64,000 nucleotides of DNA from Lysobacterales bacterium PRO7 (GTDB lineage Bacteria > Pseudomonadota > Gammaproteobacteria > Xanthomonadales > Rhodanobacteraceae). Shown here piece after piece: positions 10,125-18,262 of the stretch. The stretch lies in contig QWHH01000004.1 in assembly GCA_021404785.1 (NCBI GenBank), forward strand, positions 1 through 64,000, in the 5' to 3' direction. Made by a program: the position numbers and the translations under genes. The number at the start of each line of letters is the position of its first letter. The first letter of the stretch is position 1. Under the pieces are notes generated by a model that was not told the origin of the DNA, did no database searches, and was given only the letters and a program-made list of their open reading frames with translations.

Positions 10125-10469
10125 ATGGCGGGAGCGAAGTTCGTACAACCTTACATTGAGCACGGCCACAAATCTGTCGCCGTGAAAAAAGTGACGGTGT
10201 CGATACCGCTTCACGTGCTCAGACTTCTCTCCGATGAACGTACACGCCGGCAAGTGAACAACCTCAGGCACGCAACGAACAGCGACCTGCTGTGCGAAGC
10301 GTTCCTGCACGCTTTTACTGGGCAGCAACTACCCACTGACGAGGAGCTAAGACGCGATATGGCTACGAAGAAAGCTGCAAAAAAGAAACCCGCTAAGAAG
10401 GCCGCCAAGAAAACCGTGAAGGCCAAGGCCGCCAAGAAGACCGCTCGCAAGACCGCGAAGAAGAAGTAA
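10125..10469 (+). CDS. metJ: MetJ methionine repressor with histone-H1-like Lys/Ala tail
   Basis: 114 residues. Residues 1-78 align closely with E. coli MetJ: the DNA-contacting beta strand KKVTVSIPL (21-29, with the Lys and Thr that read the met-box), helix A with [18 protein letters not shown], and the corepressor helix [14 protein letters not shown]. After [10 protein letters not shown] the normal MetJ C-terminus (third helix) is missing. Residues 79-114 are instead a tail with 17 Lys and 11 Ala in 36 residues (repeated [11 protein letters not shown]), like bacterial histone-H1-like proteins. The start at 10125 follows GCAGGA. A promoter and a tandem met-box lie upstream, which suggests autoregulation by S-adenosylmethionine-loaded MetJ. 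The internal ATG at 10359 could start the tail alone. Confidence 0.9.
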   Translation: MAGAKFVQPYIEHGHKSVAVKKVTVSIPLHVLRLLSDERTRRQVNNLRHATNSDLLCEAFLHAFTGQQLPTDEELRRDMATKKAAKKKPAKKAAKKTVKAKAAKKTARKTAKKK

Positions 10470-10786
10470 GACTTCGCACCTTGTAACCACTTGCAATACC
10501 AGGCTCCTTGCACGGCTGACGGAACAGCCTGAGCCGACCGGATGAGGAACCCGCATCCGGAAATGTCCTGAAGCCGGGCGCAAGCCCGACTTCACGACCG
10601 GAAATGCCAAAGCAATAACTTTCAGCAGTACGGTTCACTCTCCCTGTGACTTGCCCAGCGCAGGGAGAGTCCTTAACCCCAGTTCTCATATTCCCGGTTT
10701 CTTCTGCAGACCACACTGTGATGCAGTCGCTGGTTTGCGCATCTCGGCATGCCTAGTCTCGATATCCCTTCATCGGAGATTGGTGC
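10470..10786. other. Intergenic region metJ-GH44 with three hairpins
   Basis: 317 bases without a gene. Three inverted repeats are visible: CCGGATG/CATCCGG (10538-10560), a stem GAAGcCGGGC/GCCCGaCTTC with a GCAA tetraloop (10570-10593), and ACTCTCCCTG/CAGGGAGAGT (10637-10670). None has a T-run. Together they could end metJ transcription or form a small structured RNA; I see no clear promoter for the latter. Confidence 0.6.
10637..10670. terminator. 10-bp inverted repeat between metJ and GH44 gene
   Basis: ACTCTCCCTG (10637-10646) and CAGGGAGAGT (10661-10670) are perfect complements around a 14-base loop. It lies about 115 bp before the GH44 start. It lacks a T-tract, so termination is uncertain; an operator or RNA structure is equally possible. 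Confidence 0.35.
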
Positions 10787-12454
10787 GTGCGCAAGATCAT
10801 TGTATCGCTGCCGGCAGTGCTTTGGTCCGGCATCGTGGCCGCTGCCGCGGTCAATGTCGGCGTCGATCTGACCGCCAACGTGCATCCGTTCAGCCCGCTG
10901 ATTTTTGGCGTGGCCTACGGTGATACGTCCCGCAACGCGCAGATGGGTTACACCGTGGATCGCTGGGGAGGAAATTCGACCACGCGCTACAACTGGCAGA
11001 CGGATTTTCACAACACGGCGAACGACTATTACTTCGAAAACATCCCGGATTGCACGGCGCCGACCTGCGCCGGCACACCGCCCGCCGGCAATTCCGCCGA
11101 CACGTTTGTGCACGGCGCGTTTGGCGCGGGCGCGCAGCCGCTGCTGACGATTCCGACCATCGGCTGGACGCCGCGACCGGACAGTGCGAAGCAGCATCCC
11201 TACACGGTCGGCTTTTCGGTGGCGAAGTACGGCGCACAACAGTCAGTCGATCCCTGGGACACCAACGCCGGCAACGGGTATCGCACCAACGGCACGGCAA
11301 TTACCGGCAACGATCCGGCGGATACGTCGGTGGTCGCGCCGCCATCGTTCGAACAAGGCTGGATCGCGCATCTGCAATCCGCGTTCGGCATTGCGGCGAA
11401 CGGCGGCGTGAAGCTATACACGCTAGACAACGAAGTGATGTTGTGGAATTCCACCCATCGCGACGTGCATCCTGCTCCGGCGACGTACGACGAAATCTGG
11501 AGCAAGACCGTCGCCTACGCGAGCGCGATCAAGCAGCAGGAGCCAGGTGCGCTGGTGACCGGACCGGTGACGTGGGGCTACTGCGATCTGTTCGGTTCGG
11601 CCGCGGACAATTGCGTGGACGGCACCGATCGCCTAGCCCATGGCGGCCTGCCGTTCGTGGCCTGGTACCTGCAGCAGGTTTGCGCGAACCCGTTGTCCGG
11701 CGGCAAGCACCTGGTTGACTATCTCGATCTGCATTATTACCCGCAAGGCACCAACGTATCACTCAGCGACGCCGACGATCCAGCGACCGCCCGCGTGCGG
11801 CTGCGTGCGCTGAAAGAGCTGTACGATCCAACTTGGGTTTCGGAATCGTGGATCGCCAACCTCGGCGATGCCGACGCCAACCATTACGACAAGCCCGATC
11901 TGATTCCGCGGGTGCGCGCCTGGATCAGCCAGTACTGTCCCGGCACCAAGCTGGCGATCACCGAATACAACTGGGGCAACGACGGTACCGTGAGCGGCGC
12001 CGTGGCGCAGGCCGAAGTGTTGGCGATCTTCGCTCGTGAGGGCGTGGACATGGCCACGCGCTGGATTGCGCCAGCTGCCGGCACGAACGCCGAGAAGGGT
12101 TTTTCGATTTTCCTGAACTATGACGGCTCCGGATCGAAAGTGCTGGGCGATAGCGTCGGTGCGACCAGCGCCAATGTCGACCAGATCGGCGCCTATGCCT
12201 TCCACGGCGATGCCCGTACGTTCGTGCTGCTGACCAACAAGGACAGCGTCGCCCATGAAGTGTCACTGACCTTCAATACCCCTCATGTGGCGGCGTGGAA
12301 ACTGTACGGCTTCACCGGCGCGACGGCGCTTGCACAAACCGGCAGCGGCAGCATGAACAGCCCGTCGCTCACCCTGACCGCGTTACCGGCGCTATCGGCC
12401 AGTTTGCTGGTAGTGCCAGACAATGACGAAATCTTCAAGGACGGTTTCGAGTAG
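10787..12454 (+). CDS. Secreted glycoside hydrolase family 44 (endoglucanase/xyloglucanase-like)
   Basis: 555 residues from a GTG at 10787 with GGAG eight bases upstream. A signal peptide (about 1-20, LWSGIVAAAA) leads into a GH44 catalytic region. Diagnostic blocks are MGYTVDRWGGNSTTRYNWQTDFHNT near the N-terminus, LDNEVMLWN with the likely acid/base Glu216, and KLAITEYNWGNDG with the likely nucleophile Glu393, followed by a beta-sandwich. GH44 enzymes cut internal beta-1,4 linkages in cellulose or xyloglucan. No binding module is seen. The protein ends in NDEIFKDGFE, a short acidic/aromatic tail that I believe recurs on exported proteins of this bacterial group. It appears to be a single-gene unit, set off by hairpins. 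Confidence 0.9.
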   Translation: MRKIIVSLPAVLWSGIVAAAAVNVGVDLTANVHPFSPLIFGVAYGDTSRNAQMGYTVDRWGGNSTTRYNWQTDFHNTANDYYFENIPDCTAPTCAGTPPAGNSADTFVHGAFGAGAQPLLTIPTIGWTPRPDSAKQHPYTVGFSVAKYGAQQSVDPWDTNAGNGYRTNGTAITGNDPADTSVVAPPSFEQGWIAHLQSAFGIAANGGVKLYTLDNEVMLWNSTHRDVHPAPATYDEIWSKTVAYASAIKQQEPGALVTGPVTWGYCDLFGSAADNCVDGTDRLAHGGLPFVAWYLQQVCANPLSGGKHLVDYLDLHYYPQGTNVSLSDADDPATARVRLRALKELYDPTWVSESWIANLGDADANHYDKPDLIPRVRAWISQYCPGTKLAITEYNWGNDGTVSGAVAQAEVLAIFAREGVDMATRWIAPAAGTNAEKGFSIFLNYDGSGSKVLGDSVGATSANVDQIGAYAFHGDARTFVLLTNKDSVAHEVSLTFNTPHVAAWKLYGFTGATALAQTGSGSMNSPSLTLTALPALSASLLVVPDNDEIFKDGFE

Positions 12455-12462
12455 TGCATCGG

Positions 12463-12477
12463 GCCGGCCTGGCCGGC
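12463..12477. terminator. Small GC hairpin after GH44 gene
   Basis: A self-complementary GCCGG...CCGGC block begins nine bases after the GH44 stop codon. It may help end transcription but has no T-run. It shares GCCTGGCCGG with the long hairpin at 9711-9762. Confidence 0.3.
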
Positions 12478-12637
12478 GGGAAGCGAGTGCGCATTTGCGA
12501 CGGCCGTCACAGTGAGTTACCTTTGCGCTTACCGCACTGTGGCCGTGTCAGGGGGCCGAGATGCCCGATGACGCGGTTGGCCGGAAAGTTGCAAGCAAAA
12601 AAGCGCGGTTTCTTTTCCTTCAGCGGACGATGCGATC

Positions 12638-13630
12638 ATGGCCGACAAAGTACCCAACACGTTTCCCGCGGCTTCCGGCGTGGTCCGGTTTCTTGCGGTC
12701 GTCATCCCCGGCCTGATCCTCGCCGCTTGCGGCGGCAGCGCGCCGCCACCGGCCGCTCCGGCGAAACCGGCAGCACCCGCGATGGCGACGGCAACGCCGG
12801 CAGCATCGGGAACCGCAGCAACGCCTGCACCCGCCCCGGAGATGACCGAGGATCAGTTGCTCAAGGCCGCCAACGCCGCGTTTGGCGAGAAACGCTATGT
12901 TGCACCGCCGGGCAACAATGCGGTGGAGTACTACCTGCAGGTCCTCGCCAAGGATCCGAAAAACCACATTGCCGATTCTGCGTTGCGCGAAATGTTCCCA
13001 TTCGCGACCGGCGCGGTTGAGCAGGAAATCAACGGCGGCAATCTGGACGAGGCTTCGCGCGTCATCGATGAGTTGGCCAAGTTCGATCCGAGCAACTACA
13101 CGCTGACCATCCTGCGCGGCAAGCTCGATGCCAGGAAGAAGCAAGCCGACCATGACCAGCAGGTCGCCGCGGCTGCGGCAACTGCGGCAGCAGCCAAGGC
13201 CGCGGCGGATCAAAAGGCCGCGCAAGCTGCGGCGACTCCGGCGCCGGCCGCTGCGCCGCCGCCTGCGGAAAGACCCGCATCCATGCCCGCAGAGAAGCCT
13301 GCCGTGGTTACCCCCGCACCTGCGCCGGTCGCCGCCGCACCCGCGCCGGCGCCCGTGACGAGTCCAGCGCAACTGCTCAAGGCGGTGCCGCCGACGTATC
13401 CGACCGACGCATTCCGCTCCGGCCGCGAGGGTTGGGTGGAAGTGGAGTTCACGATTACCGCGGATGGCTCGGTAACCAATGCCAAGGTCGCCAATGCCCA
13501 GCCGAATCGAGTCTTCAACCAGGCCGCGCTGGAGGCTGTGCGCCGCTGGACGTTCAAGCCGCGCATGGTCGATGGCAAGCCGACCGAAGAACAGGCCACG
13601 CGCAGGATCGAATTCAAACTCAACAAATGA
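12638..13630 (+). CDS. TonB C-terminal-domain lipoprotein
   Basis: 330 residues. The N-terminus is a lipoprotein signal with lipobox LILAAC (Cys near 31), followed by a Pro/Ala-rich stretch, a helical region (about 70-170), a second long Ala/Pro/Lys linker and a C-terminal TonB/energy-transducer domain (VPPTYPTDAFRSGREGWVEVEFTITADGSVTNAKVANAQP...ALEAVRRWTFKP). The carboxy half is clearly TonB-like, but a classical TonB has an uncleaved N-terminal helix that docks to ExbB-ExbD; here the anchor looks like a lipid. It may therefore be a periplasmic TonB-box adaptor without its own energising helix. No exbB or exbD gene is nearby. Confidence 0.85.
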   Translation: MADKVPNTFPAASGVVRFLAVVIPGLILAACGGSAPPPAAPAKPAAPAMATATPAASGTAATPAPAPEMTEDQLLKAANAAFGEKRYVAPPGNNAVEYYLQVLAKDPKNHIADSALREMFPFATGAVEQEINGGNLDEASRVIDELAKFDPSNYTLTILRGKLDARKKQADHDQQVAAAAATAAAAKAAADQKAAQAAATPAPAAAPPPAERPASMPAEKPAVVTPAPAPVAAAPAPAPVTSPAQLLKAVPPTYPTDAFRSGREGWVEVEFTITADGSVTNAKVANAQPNRVFNQAALEAVRRWTFKPRMVDGKPTEEQATRRIEFKLNK

Positions 13631-13678
13631 ACGCTGCGTGCCGCGGCGATACGGTGGCACGCTGCGGCACCGGACCGG

Positions 13679-14299
13679 TCAATCGCGCAGTAGAGCCTGC
13701 CTGACTTCCGCCAGTACGCGCCGTGATTGCGGCGCCCAGGCTTCGACCTGATTGAGTGCGAGCAGTCGCTTCACGGCCGGCGCATGATCGTGCGCATTCA
13801 GGTATTTGGGCAAAATGCCGCTCGCGTCGGATAACAGCAGCAGCGCCAGTCCATGGGTGTCGTCCGTGTGCGCGGCAGACTGCAGCAGCTGCAGCGCTTC
13901 GTTGCGCGCCTGCACCGAACGCAGCGGGTAACGCAGGCGTTTGCGCAGGCGCCAGTCGCGAAACTCGATGCGGTGAACCAGGTCGCGGCGGAACAGCGCG
14001 TCCAGTATTTTCGGCGGCAACGGGGCCATGCTGCGCGTGATCAGGTCCATGGCTTCGGCGACGGATGCATTCTTCCCGCCCAGCAGTTCCATCGCCTCGC
14101 TGAGCAGTGGATGATTCAGCGGCATCTGCGAATCGGCGCGCAGGCGTCCATCGTGCAAGTGCACGCGCTCGCGCGCTGCGAGGTCGATCAGGATCGCGGC
14201 AGCGACCAGTTCGCCGGCATCCTGCTCGCGGCGCGGCCACGACAGCATTCCGGTGCGCGGATCACAGGCAATCAGGAAGAAGTGTTCGGCGATCAACAT
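13679..14299 (-). CDS. GPP34/GOLPH3-family phosphoprotein-like protein
   Basis: About 206 residues from the ATG at 14299, which has GGGAG six bases upstream; the open frame continues to a GTG at 14329. The pattern matches the GPP34 (Golgi phosphoprotein 3-like) fold: MLIAEHFFLIACDPRTGML, then GELVAAAILIDLAARERVHLHDGRL, HPLLSEAMELL, and RLRKRLRYPLRSVQARNEALQLLQSA. Eukaryotic GOLPH3 binds phosphatidylinositol-4-phosphate; the role of bacterial members is not established, although membrane association is likely. It follows the serine hydrolase gene on the same strand after about 20 nt, so the two may form an operon. Confidence 0.8.
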   Translation of the reverse strand: MLIAEHFFLIACDPRTGMLSWPRREQDAGELVAAAILIDLAARERVHLHDGRLRADSQMPLNHPLLSEAMELLGGKNASVAEAMDLITRSMAPLPPKILDALFRRDLVHRIEFRDWRLRKRLRYPLRSVQARNEALQLLQSAAHTDDTHGLALLLLSDASGILPKYLNAHDHAPAVKRLLALNQVEAWAPQSRRVLAEVRQALLRD

Positions 14300-14318
14300 T
14301 CCCATCTCCCGCCGTCGA

Positions 14319-15581
14319 CTACTGAGCACCCCTGCTGGCCACAGTGTGCCGCGAAGATCGCAAGGATTCCAGTCCCGCCCAGTCCACGGCGTGCAGGCCG
14401 AGGTAGCGATCCAGCAACATCGGCATCAGGCCGCTGGGCAGGGCGCACTCGCAATTCCACAGCATCACCGCACCAAAGCGGTATTTGGGGAAGAACGCGA
14501 TCATCGAACGATAGCCCTGCACCGCGCCGGCGTGGAAGATCAGGGTCTGTCCGGCGTAGTCGTACACGCGCCAGCCCAACGCGTACTGGGCATCATCCAG
14601 GCGCGCGCGGCGCCACGGCGTGGCGTGACGCTCACTCGGTGTTTCGACCAGCGGGGTGTGGACCGTGTCGAGAAGTTCCTGCGGCAGCACATCCGTGCGC
14701 CCGCCCATCTGGGCGATCAGCCATTGCGTCATGTCGCGGATCGAGGCGTTGACGCCGGCCGCGGCGGGCACGTGGTAATACGCTTCCTTGATCGGTATCG
14801 GCGCCCAACCGTGACCGTGGCGCGCGTGCGGTTGGGCCCAGTCACGGCTTGCTTCCAGCGCCGCGCGGCCGTAGGTGGCATCGGTCATTCCCAGTGGATG
14901 GAAAATGCGCTTTTCGACCATGTGATAGAAAAAGTCGCCACTGACCGCGTAGGCGATGTCGCCGATCAGTGCGAACGTGATGTTCTGGTAGCCGTAGCAG
15001 TCGCCGACATCACAAGTCATGGGCACGTCGCGCAGCTTGTCGACCAGTTCTTCGTAGGGTTCTTCCTGTTCGAGCAGACGGTCGTAGGTGTTGTGCGGCA
15101 GACCTACGCGCTGGCTCAAGATGTCGCGCACGGTAAGTTTGTCGCTGGCCTCGATGTTCTTCAGCTCGAACGTGGGCAACACGCCGGCAACGCGGGTGTT
15201 CCAGTCGAGCATACCCTCGTCGACGAGCATGGCGGCCAGCGCGCTCGCGAATGCCTTGGACAGCGAAGCCAGGCGAAACGGCGAGTCCACCGTGATGCGC
15301 GCGCCGGTGCTCGCGTTCGCGTAACCGATGCCGCGTTGCAGGAGAACCTTGTCGTCCTTGACGATCGCGACAGCCATGCCGGAAATCTGTCCCGAGGCAT
15401 CGACCTGGTCCATCCACTCGCCGAACTGCTTGGCGATGGCTTGCGGGTTCGTGGAAACGTGCACGCCCTGGTCGGCGCTGCGATGAACCCACTTCTCGCG
15501 CACATCGCGCGCATTGGCTGCCGTCGCATGCGCGACGAGCATGAGCAACGCCAGTGTTGCCGGCGTACGCAGGTGAAACAT
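14319..15581 (-). CDS. Secreted serine beta-lactamase-like hydrolase (class C / PBP4* family)
   Basis: 420 residues from the ATG at 15581, with GAGGGA upstream; the frame is open further but without a plausible start. Residues 1-23 form a signal peptide. The beta-lactamase/transpeptidase fold shows SxxK at Ser106-Lys109 (LASLSKAF), a Tyr-x-Asn box (GYQNITF) and a His-x-Gly-like box (FHAGAVQG). Such proteins are D-aminopeptidases, esterases or carboxypeptidases, and sequence alone does not choose among them. It is divergent from lemA and lies directly upstream of the GPP34-like gene on the minus strand. Confidence 0.88.
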   Translation of the reverse strand: MFHLRTPATLALLMLVAHATAANARDVREKWVHRSADQGVHVSTNPQAIAKQFGEWMDQVDASGQISGMAVAIVKDDKVLLQRGIGYANASTGARITVDSPFRLASLSKAFASALAAMLVDEGMLDWNTRVAGVLPTFELKNIEASDKLTVRDILSQRVGLPHNTYDRLLEQEEPYEELVDKLRDVPMTCDVGDCYGYQNITFALIGDIAYAVSGDFFYHMVEKRIFHPLGMTDATYGRAALEASRDWAQPHARHGHGWAPIPIKEAYYHVPAAAGVNASIRDMTQWLIAQMGGRTDVLPQELLDTVHTPLVETPSERHATPWRRARLDDAQYALGWRVYDYAGQTLIFHAGAVQGYRSMIAFFPKYRFGAVMLWNCECALPSGLMPMLLDRYLGLHAVDWAGLESLRSSRHTVASRGAQ

Positions 15582-15684
15582 TCGATGAATCCCTCTTCCG
15601 GAACGTCCGCACGGCGGCGGATTCGGCCGTGCTATGCTTTTCGCACGGGGCGTCATGGTAACGCCAAATCGGAGCACAAGTGTT

Positions 15685-16272
15685 ATGGGTACGATAATCT
15701 TCCTGGTCGTCGTTGTCGCCATCGTGTTCTGGCTGGTCGGCATCTACAACGGCCTGATTACGGCGCGCAACGGCTACAAGAACGCGTTCGCGCAAATTGA
15801 TGTGCAGCTGCAACGCCGCTACGATTTGATTCCAAACCTCGTGGAAACCGCCAAGGCGTACATGGCGCACGAGCGCCAGACGCTGGAAGCCGTAATCGCG
15901 GCGCGCGGCGCGGCGATGGGCGGGCTGGCCGCGGCGAAGGCCAATCCGGGCGACCCGCAGGCAATGCAGCAGCTGAGCGCCGGCGAGAACCAGCTGACCG
16001 GAACGCTCAAGAGCCTGTTCGCGGTGTCCGAGAACTACCCGGACCTGAAAGCGAACCAGAACATGATGCAGCTCTCCGAAGAACTCACCTCGACCGAGAA
16101 CAAGGTCGCGTTCGCGCGCCAGGCCTACAACGACGGTGTGATGTACTACAACAACAAGCGCGAAGTCTTCCCGAGCTCGATCATCGCCGGGATGTTCAAC
16201 TTCGCGCCGGCCACGTCGTGGGAAGTGGAATCGCCCGAAGCGAAGAAGGCGGTCAAGGTATCGTTTTCCTGA
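15685..16272 (+). CDS. lemA: LemA family protein
   Basis: 195 residues. An N-terminal hydrophobic helix (MGTIIFLVVVVAIVFWLVGIYN) is followed by the LemA helical bundle: LITARNGYKNAFAQIDVQLQRRYDLIPNLVETAKAYMAHE and later ENYPDLKANQNMMQLSEELTSTENKVAFARQAYNDGVMYYN. The start at 15685 has GGAG ten bases upstream. LemA is a membrane-anchored protein of unclear function that is frequently encoded next to an HtpX-type protease, as here (34 nt downstream). A -10-like TATGCT lies at 15633-15638. Confidence 0.96.
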   Translation: MGTIIFLVVVVAIVFWLVGIYNGLITARNGYKNAFAQIDVQLQRRYDLIPNLVETAKAYMAHERQTLEAVIAARGAAMGGLAAAKANPGDPQAMQQLSAGENQLTGTLKSLFAVSENYPDLKANQNMMQLSEELTSTENKVAFARQAYNDGVMYYNNKREVFPSSIIAGMFNFAPATSWEVESPEAKKAVKVSFS

Positions 16273-16306
16273 TCCCGGTTCCGGCTGACAGCGGCGGAGT
16301 GCGGCG

Positions 16307-18262
16307 ATGAATTTCTTCGCCCAGCAAGAGCGCGCCCGCGCACACACCAAGCGCATGCTCGTGCTGTTCGTGCTTGCGGTGGCGTGCATCGTCGCCGCGC
16401 TCGACTTCGTGCTGTTCCTCGCGTTCGGTTCGTCCGGGCACGGCGTGCATCCCGGCATCGGCGCGGTGATGTTCTGGAACAGCGTGCTCGTGATCGGCAT
16501 CATCGGCGCCTGTTCGATGTACAAGATCACCGCCTTGCGCGGCGGCGGCGGCGTGGTCGCGCGCCAGCTCGGTGCCACCTTCGTCGAGCCGACCACAACC
16601 GATTTCGCACACAAGCGCCTGCGCAACGTGGTCGAGGAAATCGCCATCGCCTCCGGCGTGCCGGTGCCCGAGGTCTACGTGCTCGAAGGCGAATCTGCGA
16701 TCAACGCCTTCGCCGCCGGCTATACGCCTGCGGATGCGGCGGTCACGGTGACCCAAGGTTGCCTGGACAAGCTCAACCGCGAAGAATTGCAGGGCGTGAT
16801 CGCGCACGAGTTCAGCCATGTGCTCAACGGCGACATGCGCCTGAACATTCGCCTGATGGGTGTGCTGTTCGGCATCCTCGTGATCGGCATCATCGGCCGC
16901 AAGATCGCGGCGAACAGCGGGCGCAGCCGCGATTCGGGCTATGCCGTGCTGATCGGCATCGCGATCCTCGCCATCGGTTACATCGGCGTGTTCTTCGGCC
17001 GCCTGATCAAGGCCGGCATCTCGCGCCAGCGCGAATACCTGGCCGACGCTTCGGCCGTGCAGTTCACCCGCCAGACGACCGGCATTGCCGGAGCGCTGAA
17101 AAAGATTGGCGGCTTGGCAGATGGCTCAAAACTGGCCAGCGGGGAGACCGAGGAAGTCGCGCACATGCTGTTCGGCGATGGTGTCGGCTACTCGGCGCTG
17201 TTCGCCACGCATCCACCGCTGCATTTGCGCATCAAAGCCATTGATCCGGCGTTCGATCCGGTTGAACTCGACGCCATCGCCAAGGCCTGGTCGAATCCGG
17301 TGCCGGTGGGCGAGTCCGACGGCGCACAGGTCTCGATCTCGGGTTTCGCCCCGGCACCCATCGCGTCCGCCCTGGCGACTGCTGCACCGGTTGCGCCTGC
17401 CGCGGAAGCGGTCCTGCCGCAAGCCGACGCGCAGATTGCGCTTTCGGCGCAAAAGGTGGTCAAGCAAGTCGCGCATCCCGGCAACGACGACTACCAGACT
17501 GCCGGCGCCATCCACGGCACCATTTCCGACAAGCTGCGCGCGCTCGCCTACATGGGCACGCGATGCCAGCAAGTCGTGTTCGCGCTTGCCGTCGACACCG
17601 ACGCGACGATGCGCGGCAAGCAACTCGCGTTGCTGGAAAAGCGCTACGACGCAAACGTGCGCAAGGGCGTCGAGGAAATCCTCGTCGACACCGACACCTT
17701 GCATCCGATGCAGCGCCTGCCGCTCGCCCAGCTCGCGTTTCCGGCACTGCGTCGCCAGCCACGACCGCAATTGCAGACCTTCCTGGTCGCGCTCAACGAA
17801 CTGATCCAGGCCGACGGCGAGGTGCATCTGGAGGAGTACTGCCTGGCCAAACTTGTCGGCGTGCAGGTCATGGATGCGCTGGATCCTTCCAAGGCGCGGC
17901 CGACGGGCTCGACGAAATTGACGACCTGCGCGTCCGAAGTGGCCGACGCTATTTCCATCGTCGCCGAGTACGGCTCCGACAGTGAAGCCGATGCCGAGCG
18001 CGCCTACCTCGTGGGCATGAACGAAGTGTTGCCCGACGACATCGCGCCCTATCTGCAGCGCGAGGAATGGATCGTGGCTCTGGATCGCGCCTTGCCCCTG
18101 CTTGACGCGCTCGCGCCGGCCGGCAAGGAACTGCTGGTGCGCGGCTTCACTGCCGCAATCGGCGCCGACGGCAAGGTCAGCGTGACCGAAGCGGAATTGC
18201 TGCGCACCATCTGTGCGGCGCTGCACTGCCCGTTGCCGCCGCAACTCGACCGGGCGGCTTAA
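16307..18262 (+). CDS. htpX: M48 family membrane metalloprotease (HtpX-like) with C-terminal extension
   Basis: 651 residues, about twice the length of E. coli HtpX. Residues 1-290 hold the integral-membrane M48 protease: two N-terminal helices, the zinc motif HEFSH (167-171) and the third-ligand region REYLADASAVQF, and further helices after the active site. Residues from about 300 onward are a soluble extension, with a linker rich in Ala/Pro and then a helical, TerB-like region (LVALNELIQADGEVHLEEYCLAKLV and later GFTAAIGADGKVSVTEAELLRTICAALHC). The lemA-htpX pair suggests membrane-protein quality control. Its TAA interlocks with the stop of the convergent GMC gene (TTAA, 18259-18262). Confidence 0.93.
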   Translation: MNFFAQQERARAHTKRMLVLFVLAVACIVAALDFVLFLAFGSSGHGVHPGIGAVMFWNSVLVIGIIGACSMYKITALRGGGGVVARQLGATFVEPTTTDFAHKRLRNVVEEIAIASGVPVPEVYVLEGESAINAFAAGYTPADAAVTVTQGCLDKLNREELQGVIAHEFSHVLNGDMRLNIRLMGVLFGILVIGIIGRKIAANSGRSRDSGYAVLIGIAILAIGYIGVFFGRLIKAGISRQREYLADASAVQFTRQTTGIAGALKKIGGLADGSKLASGETEEVAHMLFGDGVGYSALFATHPPLHLRIKAIDPAFDPVELDAIAKAWSNPVPVGESDGAQVSISGFAPAPIASALATAAPVAPAAEAVLPQADAQIALSAQKVVKQVAHPGNDDYQTAGAIHGTISDKLRALAYMGTRCQQVVFALAVDTDATMRGKQLALLEKRYDANVRKGVEEILVDTDTLHPMQRLPLAQLAFPALRRQPRPQLQTFLVALNELIQADGEVHLEEYCLAKLVGVQVMDALDPSKARPTGSTKLTTCASEVADAISIVAEYGSDSEADAERAYLVGMNEVLPDDIAPYLQREEWIVALDRALPLLDALAPAGKELLVRGFTAAIGADGKVSVTEAELLRTICAALHCPLPPQLDRAA

